A stretch of 57,318 nucleotides of DNA from Minisyncoccota bacterium (lineage in GTDB: Bacteria; Patescibacteriota; Microgenomatia; UBA1400; PJMF01). The notes under the pieces were generated by a model. It had not been told where the DNA came from. It searched no databases and worked only from the letters and a program-made list of their open reading frames with translations. Made by a program: the position numbers and the translations under genes. The stretch lies in assembly GCA_003173865.1 (NCBI GenBank), contig PJMF01000032.1:1-57318 (forward strand). Direction: 5' to 3'. The first letter of the stretch is position 1. Every line of letters starts with the position of its first letter. Below are positions 1-9,653 of the stretch, piece after piece.

Positions 1-74
1 CGGGGCGTAGTTCAGATGGCTAGAATACACGCATGGGGTGCGTGAGGTCGCACGTTCGAGTCGTGTCGCCCCGA
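1..74 (+). tRNA. tRNA-Pro (anticodon GGG)
   Basis: 7-bp acceptor stem CGGGGCG/CGCCCCG, D arm, anticodon stem CACGC/GCGTG with 7-nt loop ATGGGGT (anticodon GGG), T arm GCACG-TTCGAGT-CGTGT. Confidence 0.9.
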
Positions 75-148
75 CATTGATAGCGAGATGGCTAGAATAC
101 CCCGCCGGGGCGGGGAGGTCGCACGTTCGAGTCGTGTCGCCCCGACAT
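44..148 (+). repeat. Direct repeat: 34-bp identical copies at 44-77 and 115-148 (period 71)
   Basis: GAGGTCGCACGTTCGAGTCGTGTCGCCCCGACAT present twice. Confidence 0.95.
86..147 (+). pseudogene. Truncated tandem copy of the tRNA-Pro gene (5' acceptor strand and first half of D stem missing)
   Basis: AGATGGCTAGAATAC and GAGGTCGCACGTTCGAGTCGTGTCGCCCCGACAT repeat the upstream tRNA; the 5' acceptor segment is replaced by unrelated sequence and the anticodon arm is altered (CCCCG-CCGGGG-CGGGG, 6-nt loop). Confidence 0.75.
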
Positions 149-210
149 AGAGACCTACTTCAAATTTTTATTGTATAATAATAGCTCAAATATTATCATT
201 TAACTAAAGC

Positions 211-804
211 ATGATGCCAGAAAAAAACCTGCCTTTATATCAACCGTACCAAGAAGCTTTTTGGGACTCCTTGTCCAAGAAGAACGACCGCCAACCTTTG
301 GGAGATATCTCTTCCAAGAGACAGTATCGCGCAGAATTAAGAACTACCGAAAAGCTATATCTCCAAGATTCCTTAACCATGACCGAATTACGAAAGTGGC
401 GAAAAAACAACCCAGTTGCACAAGGAATTATTTTAGGAATATTGGATCAAATGAAGTTGACGCTGAGAGTTGCGCAAGAACTTGGTTTCACGCATTATAA
501 AGAAATATGGTCTAACCCCAAACCTCTATGGTTCACAGGATCAGCTGATGATTTTGCGGAATGGATGATATGTGATCACTTGAAAAAAGGTTATTTCATT
601 GTGGTTGTTATTCCCACACAGGCAATGACCTTTGTGCTTAAGCATAGAGAATGTACAAAAGTATTTTCATTTGAGATGTCTCTGTTCAAAGATATTCTTG
701 AAGGGACCGGTGAAATGAAAAAGTATAGTGATCAAATCATTTTTGTTGATAGCCGTTCGGTCCTGGAAAATGGACCCACCTCGGTCTTCCCTACAGATCT
801 GTAA
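211..804 (+). CDS. Hypothetical protein (197 aa)
   Basis: Open ORF with ATG; no recognised family. Confidence 0.65.
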   Translation: MMPEKNLPLYQPYQEAFWDSLSKKNDRQPLGDISSKRQYRAELRTTEKLYLQDSLTMTELRKWRKNNPVAQGIILGILDQMKLTLRVAQELGFTHYKEIWSNPKPLWFTGSADDFAEWMICDHLKKGYFIVVVIPTQAMTFVLKHRECTKVFSFEMSLFKDILEGTGEMKKYSDQIIFVDSRSVLENGPTSVFPTDL

Positions 805-1022
805 TATAGTGGTTTGGTTCACGAACTTTGTTGAAGTTGAACAACACTTCGTGAGCACCACATCGCACACTGCGCTATTATCCAGTTCGAGATGTCGTAG
901 TCCCGAGCAATTTCCTCTCACTGCACAACTCTTCAATCTCAACAAAAATTGATCTCTTTATAAAAAAATGTTTTAATGTGTTTTAGTAAAAATAAAAAGT
1001 TTACTCAATTGGAGGCTCATTT

Positions 1023-1424
1023 ATGTCAAACAGTACAAAAAATCCAGTGGTTCATTTTGAGATGCCGTATAAAGATCAGAAGCGTGTATCGCAATTTTAC
1101 CAAGATGTGATTGGATGGGAGATGAATGATACAGGTCCAGCAATGGGCAACTATGTCGTCGCTCATACCGCGCAGACTGACCAAAACAATATGGTGCAGA
1201 CTCCAGGTACTATTAATGGTGGGTTTTATCCATTTAAACAGGATTCTCCTGAACCTTCAGTCGTTATTTCAGTTGATGATTTGAATGCGAGTATCGAAAT
1301 GGTGAAAAAGGCTGGCGGACAAATTTTGGGTGAACCTCAAGATATTCCGGGTATTGGCATGTGGGTTTCTTTCAGAGATACGGAAGGGAATAGAGTGAGT
1401 ATGCTGCAACCAGCGCGCAAATAA
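1023..1424 (+). CDS. VOC (glyoxalase/bleomycin-resistance) family protein
   Basis: VHFEMPYKDQKRVSQFYQDVIGWEM...SFRDTEGNRVSMLQP; Shine-Dalgarno-like GGAGG upstream. Confidence 0.88.
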   Translation: MSNSTKNPVVHFEMPYKDQKRVSQFYQDVIGWEMNDTGPAMGNYVVAHTAQTDQNNMVQTPGTINGGFYPFKQDSPEPSVVISVDDLNASIEMVKKAGGQILGEPQDIPGIGMWVSFRDTEGNRVSMLQPARK

Positions 1425-1499
1425 AAAGTTTTCCTTACACACTTCTTACTGCTCGCATTCTTACAAAGTGGTACACTACAATCAAACAAAAAGGAATCT

Positions 1500-1811
1500 A
1501 TGCTTGAAGTTATTCTCGTGCTTTTAGTTCTTCTTTGGTTAACCGGAAATCTCCATATTAATGGAATTACTTTTCCAAATGCGGTGTTATTTTCGATTAA
1601 TGGTCAGGCAATTACATTGATTAATGTCTTGATTTTCTTCATTATTGTGTCGGCAATTGGTTTACTCCCAACTCCTTTTAGAGAAGTAGCTGGAGTACTT
1701 TTTGTACTGTGGTTGCTCTCTATTTTAGGTTTTTTAGCAATTGCTGGTTTGTCCAACATTATCGTGATTGCCATTATTATTGGGGTGGTGATTGCAGTGC
1801 TTGGCAAGTAA
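1500..1811 (+). CDS. Small integral membrane protein
   Basis: 103 aa, almost entirely hydrophobic, AAGGA upstream of ATG. Confidence 0.7.
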   Translation: MLEVILVLLVLLWLTGNLHINGITFPNAVLFSINGQAITLINVLIFFIIVSAIGLLPTPFREVAGVLFVLWLLSILGFLAIAGLSNIIVIAIIIGVVIAVLGK

Positions 1812-1820
1812 AATAAGGAC

Positions 1821-4808
1821 ATGGCACTCAAGTCCTCTTCGGCGTTTGAGAGCGCGTATGCGGCGCTTAATTCTCAACAAAAAATTGCGGTAGATACTCT
1901 GGAAGGTCCGGTGATGGTGCTTGCGGGTCCTGGAACTGGTAAGACTCAGATTTTAGCTGCGCGCATTGCTAATATTTTGCGCAAGACAGACACAAATCCA
2001 TACAACATTTTGGCGTTAACGTTTACAGAGTCTGCGGCAAAAAATATGCGCGAGCGTTTGATTCAGTTAATTGGCCCCACGGCGTATGCAGTTCATGTTC
2101 AGACGTTTCATGCATTTTGTGAAGAAGTGATTCGCAGTTATCCTGAGTTTTTTCCGATCAATCGTGAGAGTCAAGTATTGAGCGATCTAGAGCGCTATGA
2201 GCTCATGGAAGAACTTCTTCAAAGCCCTCGTTTAAAAGCCCTGCGGACAGTGAACTCGCCATTTCATTACTTAAAAGCAGTGATTAAAGCAATTTCGGAC
2301 TTAAAACGCGAAGGCGTCACGGTCAAAAAATTTGACATTCTTGTCGCTGCTGAAGAAGCAAAATTTGAAACTCAAAAAGCTGATCTCAGAAAAACCGAAC
2401 TTTTGCGACGGCAACGCGCTCTTGAAAAACAAAAGGAACTGGCTTTGATTTATACCCAATATCAGGAAGAACTCCAAAAGCGACTGCGCTACGACTATGA
2501 TGACATGATCACGTTAGTCACAGAAGCATTTCAAAAAGAAGAGTCACTCCTTTTAGACTATCAAGAAAAACTAACGTACTTTCTGGTTGATGAGTATCAA
2601 GATACAAATACAGTTCAAAACACTGTAGTCGATCTCTTAGCTTCTTTTTGGGGAGAACGCGCAAATATTTTTGTGGTTGGTGATCCACACCAATCTATTT
2701 ATCGTTTTCAAGGTGCCTCGCTAGAAAACACGATGAACTTCATCGAGCGTTACTCCACCGCGACGGTGATTACATTGGAGACTGGATATCGTTGCCCACA
2801 AGCAGTCTACGACGTTGCCGCAGAGATTATTCACAGTGAGTCTGGTCCGCTTCATAGTATCCACTCGGATGGTGAGAAAGTGCAGGTGTATAAAGCAGCA
2901 ACTTCTCCGCTCGAAACAATTTTTATTGCTGAAGAAATCCAAAGTCTAATTAAAAAAGGTGTCAAACCAAGTGAAGTTGCGGTGTTGTATCGCAATAATG
3001 CTGATGCGGTTGAGCTGCAAACGGCTTTAAGTAAATGGCAAATTCCTTACGCGGTGGATGGCGGGAACGATGTTTTGCATAGCGAGGTAGTGTTGCAGTT
3101 TTTGACGTTGTGTAAAGTGATTGCGGACATTGGCACTGCGACTGAAGGACATGAATTATTCGAAGTGATGAGCTATCCGTGGTTACATTTAGATCATGCA
3201 GTTGTGATTGCGGTGGCACGTGCAGCAGGGAAGACGAATATGTCACTGTTTGAACGCATCACGAAAGGGTACGTGAACTTAAGTAAACTGCAGTTTTGTG
3301 AGCAGATTACCGCGATAGATTTTGCCATAATCGAAGACTTCATGAATAAACTACAAGTGTGGGTGCAGCAAGATGCAGAGCTGCCTTTCCCACTGTGGTT
3401 TGAAACGATTCTGACGGAATCGGGTTTTTTAGATTGGGTGCTGGCGCAGCCTGAAAAAATTCTTTTCTTACATCAAATCAATGCCCTTTTTCGAGAAGTG
3501 AAAAATTTTGCACAGCAAGATCATCAAATGAATCTTCAACGTTTTTTACAAAGGATCGAAGTGATGCGTCAACATGGGATTCAGATTGCGTCAGAAGAAG
3601 TAAAACAAAGTGAAGAAACAGTGACGTTATCAACTGTACATAAAGCAAAAGGTCAGGAATGGGAGTATGTGTTTCTGGCAAAGTGTATTGATGGCAAGTG
3701 GGGAAATACGCGGATGCCAACGGAGTTGCCGTTACCAGAGGGAATTTTGCAGCACCAACATCAAGATGTCACACGAGAAGATCGTGACGATGACGATCGG
3801 CGTTTATTTTATGTTGCTCTCACGCGTGCCAAAAAACGTTTTACAGTGAGTTATCCCGAAGCAGTCATCGGAAGTATGTTTATTGAAGAAATTCCCGAAA
3901 ACTTAAAAGTAATCGTCAACAAACCCGAACTGCAAGATAACTCTGATGAACATTTACAGAAGCTTCTTCAGCCAGCGCCGCCGCGCCTAGTTGGCCAGAG
4001 CGAAGAAGTTTTCTTTAAAAAAGTAGTGAGCGATTTTTCTCTCTCGGTTTCTTCGTTAAATACGTATTTACGATCACCGGAAGATTTTGTCGAAAATGTT
4101 TTACTCAAAGTTCCGCGTGCCAAAGAGCCGTTTATGGCATTTGGGACTGCAGTGCATACAGCGCTGGAAAAAATGTTTCGCTCCTTTGAAGAAAACAAAA
4201 AATACCCCGATGCAGATCTAGTGTTAGATACTTTTGAAGCTGCGCTGAAACGAGAAGTGTTGGCCGAAAATGAGTTTGAACTGCGCTTAGAGTATGGTCG
4301 ACAAATGCTCTCCCAGTATATTCAGCACTATGCATATGATATGAAGGAAGTTCCACATCCCGTATTTATTGAAAGATTTTTTGGCGGCAACTGGAGTAAA
4401 GCAATGCTTGGAGATATTTCATTGACAGGAAGAGTTGATCGCATTGATCTCATTGACGCTGAAAAAAAATTAGGACGAGTGATTGATTACAAAACCGGAC
4501 GTGCGCGCACAATCAACGAGATCGAAGGTAAAGTTGCGACGGCTGAATTTTCTGAGCGAGAACTACAATTACCAGAAAATATTCGCGGGCCGTATAAACG
4601 GCAGTTACTGTTTTATAAATTACTTACACACCTCGATCACACCTTTCCGCTCACAATTACAGAAGGGATGTTTGATTTTGTGGAACCCGATCGCGATGGA
4701 AAATTTGTGCGGCGTCATTTTGCTTTATTGGATGAAGACGTAGAAACACTTAAAGAATTAATTCAAGAAGTTATTTCTGAGATTCGTGATTTACGATTCT
4801 TAGTATAA
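1821..4808 (+). CDS. UvrD/PcrA-family ATP-dependent helicase with C-terminal PD-(D/E)XK nuclease-like domain
   Basis: Walker A AGPGTGKTQ, DEYQDTN, VVGDPHQSIYRFQGA, HKAKGQEW, FYVALTRAKK; C-terminal GRVDRIDLI...GRVIDYKTGRA. Confidence 0.93.
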   Translation: MALKSSSAFESAYAALNSQQKIAVDTLEGPVMVLAGPGTGKTQILAARIANILRKTDTNPYNILALTFTESAAKNMRERLIQLIGPTAYAVHVQTFHAFCEEVIRSYPEFFPINRESQVLSDLERYELMEELLQSPRLKALRTVNSPFHYLKAVIKAISDLKREGVTVKKFDILVAAEEAKFETQKADLRKTELLRRQRALEKQKELALIYTQYQEELQKRLRYDYDDMITLVTEAFQKEESLLLDYQEKLTYFLVDEYQDTNTVQNTVVDLLASFWGERANIFVVGDPHQSIYRFQGASLENTMNFIERYSTATVITLETGYRCPQAVYDVAAEIIHSESGPLHSIHSDGEKVQVYKAATSPLETIFIAEEIQSLIKKGVKPSEVAVLYRNNADAVELQTALSKWQIPYAVDGGNDVLHSEVVLQFLTLCKVIADIGTATEGHELFEVMSYPWLHLDHAVVIAVARAAGKTNMSLFERITKGYVNLSKLQFCEQITAIDFAIIEDFMNKLQVWVQQDAELPFPLWFETILTESGFLDWVLAQPEKILFLHQINALFREVKNFAQQDHQMNLQRFLQRIEVMRQHGIQIASEEVKQSEETVTLSTVHKAKGQEWEYVFLAKCIDGKWGNTRMPTELPLPEGILQHQHQDVTREDRDDDDRRLFYVALTRAKKRFTVSYPEAVIGSMFIEEIPENLKVIVNKPELQDNSDEHLQKLLQPAPPRLVGQSEEVFFKKVVSDFSLSVSSLNTYLRSPEDFVENVLLKVPRAKEPFMAFGTAVHTALEKMFRSFEENKKYPDADLVLDTFEAALKREVLAENEFELRLEYGRQMLSQYIQHYAYDMKEVPHPVFIERFFGGNWSKAMLGDISLTGRVDRIDLIDAEKKLGRVIDYKTGRARTINEIEGKVATAEFSERELQLPENIRGPYKRQLLFYKLLTHLDHTFPLTITEGMFDFVEPDRDGKFVRRHFALLDEDVETLKELIQEVISEIRDLRFLV

Positions 4809-4818
4809 AATATATTTT

Positions 4819-5802
4819 ATGCCAGGAACATGGAGTTCTGAACATTATCACGATTTGCGGGACATACCTGATCTAGATGTCATGGATCGAGCAGAAAGAG
4901 AGCTCATAAAAAATGAAGTGATTCAGGGAATGCCTAAAGAAGAGTTGCTGAAAAAACATGAGAAGAAAAAAATTATTTACGCGCTAAAAGAAGTTATTTT
5001 TACCCAAGTAGTCAAACAATTGGTTACAAGACACTATCAGAATGGAGAATCTCTCAATACACAACGTGATTTGCAAGATGATCAGGGAAGTCCGAACTTT
5101 CATGAAATTGAAGCATATTTAAAGGAAGTTATTCGGAACGAAGCGGTAGGTGTCATGAATAATTTGTTGGCAATGCCACCAGATCATTCACGCATAGTAA
5201 ACATGTTAATGGAAATTACGGAAAAGAAAGAACCCGTGGATCTAGTAATATCGGTTGATTTAGGGATTGAAAACATCGTTGCTGCCGGCGTTACACTTTA
5301 TTCTGACACTGAAGTTCCCCGAGCAGAATTAGCTGAATACATGGAACATTCTTTAGCGACTTTATATTTGCTCGCCGCACAAAACATTCAAGGAGTTGGT
5401 GATCCTAAATTAATGGATCAGTATGGTCTGGTTCATTCAGATCCTAACGACCAAAACTCGCCGAGGAAACTTTCTCCTGAATATTTTGCAATTGATAGAG
5501 AAAGGAAAGCAATTGTACTTAGAACCACCATGAATGAAATAGAGATCGAGGGTGAAAAGTATCCTGAGGGAACGCCGCTTCTATTTTTAGTTATTGATAC
5601 ACATACTTTTGGTCAACCTTACATACAAAGAGAGAACGATTACTCGAAATTAGATCCCATACTCCGATGTGTAGGAATGACCTCACAATTTGCTTTACCG
5701 AGCGAAGAGAAAATTCCTTTTCCTTTTTCTAAAAGTAAAGTGGATGTGATTGCCCTTGTTGCTGCTCTGATGGTTGAAATTTTGAAACAAGAAAAAAAGT
5801 AA
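4819..5802 (+). CDS. Hypothetical protein (327 aa)
   Basis: Long ORF immediately after the helicase gene; no recognised domain. Confidence 0.7.
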   Translation: MPGTWSSEHYHDLRDIPDLDVMDRAERELIKNEVIQGMPKEELLKKHEKKKIIYALKEVIFTQVVKQLVTRHYQNGESLNTQRDLQDDQGSPNFHEIEAYLKEVIRNEAVGVMNNLLAMPPDHSRIVNMLMEITEKKEPVDLVISVDLGIENIVAAGVTLYSDTEVPRAELAEYMEHSLATLYLLAAQNIQGVGDPKLMDQYGLVHSDPNDQNSPRKLSPEYFAIDRERKAIVLRTTMNEIEIEGEKYPEGTPLLFLVIDTHTFGQPYIQRENDYSKLDPILRCVGMTSQFALPSEEKIPFPFSKSKVDVIALVAALMVEILKQEKK

Positions 5803-7266
5803 CTACTTCCAACTTGGCACAGCAAAATAGACGGCATCAGCAAACTTTGTTGGAACTTCAATTCCAGTCCAGTTCGGATAAAAAATTACAAAACAAATAA
5901 AAATGAGTAGTACTGAGATGAGAAGTAATATGAGACCCCAATCTAAACCTCGTTTTTCTTGATAAGCTTTGTTTAAAGTAACGAGCCAATACGAAAGAAT
6001 AATCGCTAGGAGTGGCACTGCCGGCGTGTAGTGATAGAAAAACATAATGCGGGGCGAAAGTTGCCAGGGTAGCCAAACCATAAAGTACGCAAAAAGAAGA
6101 AAAAATAATGGAAACGTTTTTTTGCGCTTTGCGATGCATGCAATGCAGTAAATAATTGATGCGACGACTGCGACATCGCCGAACCAAAACAATACTGGAT
6201 TTCCTTGTGCATATATATTTGCTTCGGTGTCACCATCATAATGTGCATAAAACCACACTGGTCGCAGATCTAAAAACCATTGCCACGGTCGCGATTGAAA
6301 AGAGTGTGTAGCTTTCAAGTTAGTTTGGTACCACCAGATTTGGTGATGAAGCTCCGCGAAGTGGGAAATGAGTTGTTTGCAGCCGCCGCGTGCTTCCATT
6401 GCTTCCCACTCCGCACTTCGTGACGGCCAAATTTTTTTCAATACATCTACACCAAAAGAAGAATCTTGTGAGCAGTAACACTTTCCTTGTTCAACTTCAT
6501 TACCTTCACAGATTAAGGTTTTTCCTTGTAAAAACATATGCGTGTAACTTAAAACGTAGATGCAGGAGGGTAAGGCTGCGAGTAAAAGTACACGTGGCAG
6601 CCAGTGTCTTATACTCAAAAAAGTTTTGCGCGAAGAGAGAAAAAGTTCAAATGCCCAAATGACCACTAACCCAAAAATTCCTGACCATTTACTGCCCATT
6701 GCTAAACCTGCACACACGCCAGTTAAAAATAAAAACCAACGCGCTGCAGGATTTTTTTCGCTTAACGCATGGCGCAACTTTACATAAAACAACAGTGTTA
6801 ACAAGATAAAAAAAGTGACGTGAATGTCATTCATCGCAATGCGCGATTGGGTGAGCAAAAGTCCATCGCACGCAGCCAGAAATGCAGCAAGCAACGCAAT
6901 TTTTTTACTCTTAAATAACTCATCGGCGAGAAAAGCAGTTGCGATGATGACGAACGTGCCAAAGATAGCACTGCTGAAACGCCAGCCAAAACTATTTTCA
7001 CCAAAAATATCCATGCTTAACGCTTGTGTGTATTTTGCGAACGGGGGATGCAGCCAATCAACAGCAGTATCTGGTTCAACTGGTGGATTCCACCACTCAT
7101 ATGCCCGGGGATCATTTCGGCGAATGAGTTTGGCAGTTACTGCGTGATATACCTCATCAAAAATATATTCTTTTGGTACACCGATCCGATATATCCGAGT
7201 GATAAAAGCGAAAACCACAATCACTGACAACCAAAACCAGTAGTTGCTTTTCAGTTTAGAGAACAT
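5803..7266 (-). CDS. Dolichyl-phosphate-mannose-protein mannosyltransferase-like (GT39/PMT) membrane protein
   Basis: IGVPKEYIFDEVYHAVTAK...AVDWLHPPFAKY and many TM helices; start taken at internal Met (MFSKLKSNYW), overlapping the upstream UbiA gene by 11 bp. Confidence 0.85.
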   Translation of the reverse strand: MFSKLKSNYWFWLSVIVVFAFITRIYRIGVPKEYIFDEVYHAVTAKLIRRNDPRAYEWWNPPVEPDTAVDWLHPPFAKYTQALSMDIFGENSFGWRFSSAIFGTFVIIATAFLADELFKSKKIALLAAFLAACDGLLLTQSRIAMNDIHVTFFILLTLLFYVKLRHALSEKNPAARWFLFLTGVCAGLAMGSKWSGIFGLVVIWAFELFLSSRKTFLSIRHWLPRVLLLAALPSCIYVLSYTHMFLQGKTLICEGNEVEQGKCYCSQDSSFGVDVLKKIWPSRSAEWEAMEARGGCKQLISHFAELHHQIWWYQTNLKATHSFQSRPWQWFLDLRPVWFYAHYDGDTEANIYAQGNPVLFWFGDVAVVASIIYCIACIAKRKKTFPLFFLLFAYFMVWLPWQLSPRIMFFYHYTPAVPLLAIILSYWLVTLNKAYQEKRGLDWGLILLLISVLLIFICFVIFYPNWTGIEVPTKFADAVYFAVPSWK

Positions 7267-8206
7267 AAATGACAACCATGATAATGACGCCCAACAGACA
7301 CGTGGCAGTAAGAAGTGGACGATCACGAAGTAAAACTTTTTCAGGAGACTCACCTTTATTATCTTCGTACACTAACTGTAAGTAACGCATCACACCGAAG
7401 ATGACGAACGGCACACTTAACATCAGTAACTTTTGTGATTGTAACGTTTTTGGCAGTACGGTGAAGACGCGCAAAAAACTGCCTTCTGGTTGGACACTCT
7501 CACGTTCGAAAGTAAAAATGGCATATGTCAACCAAGTTGCATTTGCAAACATGCCCGTATATTGATCGAGAAGACGTTCACTGTAGCGTTTCAACGTGCG
7601 ACGCGTCTCACCAATTTCTTTCCCTTTTAACAAAGTCCGTTCACTTTGTCTTTTACCCACCGCCAAGAAAAGTGACGCGGAAATAACGGTTAATAAAAAC
7701 CACACACTTAAGTGCAAATTCACTACGACTGCTCCCGCGTAAATGCGCAGTAAAAATCCAGTTGCAATCGAAAGCAGATCCAAAATCGCAATGTTTTTTG
7801 TTTGCGTGGCGTACAAAATTTGTAAAGCAAAATAGGCAATGATCGTTAACGCGAAAAACGGATTACCCACTAAAAATAAACCAAGCACAACACATCCCAA
7901 AGAGATACACACAGCAGAAACCGCTGTGTTTACAGAGAGCTTTCCCGATGCAATTGGGCGGCGGCTTTTAAATGGATGAAGTTGGTCTTCTCTACGATCG
8001 ATGATGTCATTAATAATGTAAATTGATGACGTTAAAAAACAAAAAATAATAAAAGCAATTGTCACCGTGACAAAGTAAGGTAACTCACCACTTGGTGCAT
8101 AAAAAAAGAAACCAGAAAAAACCAGTGCAGCATAAAGAGCAATATTTTTTAGCCACTGACGGGGGCGGGCCGATTTAAAAAGCAAATAAAGTGTGTTATT
8201 TTCCAT
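7256..8206 (-). CDS. UbiA-family prenyltransferase, decaprenyl-phosphate phosphoribosyltransferase-like
   Basis: SARPRQWLKN...IINDIIDRREDQLHPFKSRRPIASG motif typical of DPPR synthases. Confidence 0.85.
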   Translation of the reverse strand: MENNTLYLLFKSARPRQWLKNIALYAALVFSGFFFYAPSGELPYFVTVTIAFIIFCFLTSSIYIINDIIDRREDQLHPFKSRRPIASGKLSVNTAVSAVCISLGCVVLGLFLVGNPFFALTIIAYFALQILYATQTKNIAILDLLSIATGFLLRIYAGAVVVNLHLSVWFLLTVISASLFLAVGKRQSERTLLKGKEIGETRRTLKRYSERLLDQYTGMFANATWLTYAIFTFERESVQPEGSFLRVFTVLPKTLQSQKLLMLSVPFVIFGVMRYLQLVYEDNKGESPEKVLLRDRPLLTATCLLGVIIMVVIYVL

Positions 8207-9266
8207 AATCTGCTGATGACTTTAATTTGGCCCAAATTAAAAAACCAAACACCAAAATCATGACTATGCCCATTGTAACGACCTTACCCAATGTATTCAA
8301 ATACAAAGAGAGCATGCCCATCAACAACGTCGTTGACCAATAAAAGATGGCGATACGTCGGCGTCCCCAGCCAAGCACATCCATTAGTTTATGATGCAAG
8401 TGACCGCGATCTCCCCATAATGGAGATTTTCCCGCAGCAAGACGTCGAAAAATCGTAAAAATGGCGTCTGCGGTGGGAATAGCTAAAACCATCACGGTGG
8501 TTGCAATTTTTGCGCCGGATAAGATTGAAAGAACTGCCAAAAAATAACCGGCTAAAGAACCGGCACCGTATCCAGCCATGATTTTTTGCGGATAAAAATT
8601 CCAAAATAAAAATCCAATAAAAGCGCCGGCCACGATGAATGCGAGCGTCGTTGTATTGAACTGCGTTGGATCATCGATAAATCGCTCAGCTAAAATACCT
8701 ACAAAAACTAACGCAATCGCCACGAACCCCGGCATTTGGCCATCAACTCCTTTTGACCAGTTCACGATGTTCATGTTCCACAAAATAAACACAACCGCCA
8801 GCGCATCTGCGAGCACCCACACTTGATGAGTTTCGCCATTCCATTGCAGGGTTAAACGCGGTTGATCCAAGTTAATAACTCCCGGATGAAATGGATTGGT
8901 GACATACGCAATTCCCACACCACTTCCTACCACGATCATGGCAGCAATCAAACCAGTGATCAAGCGAATGACTGGATGAATGTCCCAAATATCATCGACA
9001 AATCCAATGGCTGCTAGTAATCCCGCCCCAATGAGCACACCCACAGCATAGTGATCAAAGTGCAAGAAAAAAAGACTCGTAAGAAAAACTGCACCAAAAA
9101 TAACTACGCCTCCTCCACGAGGAACGGTTTGAGTATGAGTAACCTTGACGTGCTTTTGCTCGTGGGGATTTTCTAACCAGTGATGGCGCAGATAAAGACG
9201 AATGACGAAAGGCGTAATACCTGCGGCTAAAAACAAAGCAAAAAGAAATGGCGTAATGAATGACAT
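8196..9266 (-). CDS. Glycosyl transferase family 4 (MraY/WecA-like UDP-HexNAc-1-P:polyprenyl-P transferase)
   Basis: PRGGGVVIF, GFVDDIWDI, NMNIVNWSKGVDGQMPG, PTADAIFTIFRRLAAGKSPLWGDRGHLHHKL. Confidence 0.92.
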   Translation of the reverse strand: MSFITPFLFALFLAAGITPFVIRLYLRHHWLENPHEQKHVKVTHTQTVPRGGGVVIFGAVFLTSLFFLHFDHYAVGVLIGAGLLAAIGFVDDIWDIHPVIRLITGLIAAMIVVGSGVGIAYVTNPFHPGVINLDQPRLTLQWNGETHQVWVLADALAVVFILWNMNIVNWSKGVDGQMPGFVAIALVFVGILAERFIDDPTQFNTTTLAFIVAGAFIGFLFWNFYPQKIMAGYGAGSLAGYFLAVLSILSGAKIATTVMVLAIPTADAIFTIFRRLAAGKSPLWGDRGHLHHKLMDVLGWGRRRIAIFYWSTTLLMGMLSLYLNTLGKVVTMGIVMILVFGFLIWAKLKSSADYGK

Positions 9267-9269
9267 ATC

Positions 9270-9626
9270 TTAACTCACAATAAAAATGATTCTAAAAAAA
9301 GCAATCATGAGCAGCACTTGCATGAGCACAGTCATCCATGCAAAGAGTTGTTGAATGACTTTTTCATATTGCCGTAAGTAATGGAGAAGATACAGATGGA
9401 CGAAAGTAATCAGAAATGAAGTGACGGGAAAAACGAGAAGCCACTCTTTGGGAGCGAGATAATTCTCTGGTTGCGAGAGCGAGTAAAAAATTGGCACGAC
9501 TGGCTGCAAGATAACGTAAAAAATCAAAAATGATAAAAACACGACACACGTACACAAAAAGGAGAGTAAAAAAGGGGTTCGCAAAAAGCGAGGGATACTT
9601 TTCTGCCAATGTAAAAAGCGCTTCAT
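9270..9626 (-). CDS. Hypothetical membrane protein (118 aa)
   Basis: Hydrophobic ORF, 3 bp upstream of the GT4 gene. Confidence 0.6.
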   Translation of the reverse strand: MKRFLHWQKSIPRFLRTPFLLSFLCTCVVFLSFLIFYVILQPVVPIFYSLSQPENYLAPKEWLLVFPVTSFLITFVHLYLLHYLRQYEKVIQQLFAWMTVLMQVLLMIAFFRIIFIVS

Positions 9627-9653
9627 TAAGGGATAATTATAACGATAAACTTC

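Noticed and set aside
1821-4808. Helicase-nuclease as part of a known defence system (e.g. Gabija- or AddAB-like)
   Set aside because: No partner GajA/OLD-type or AddB-type gene adjacent; best explained as a general repair helicase.
5858-7227. Several plus/minus 60-110-aa ORFs inside the PMT gene
   Set aside because: Fully nested antisense or out-of-frame within a clear membrane glycosyltransferase CDS.
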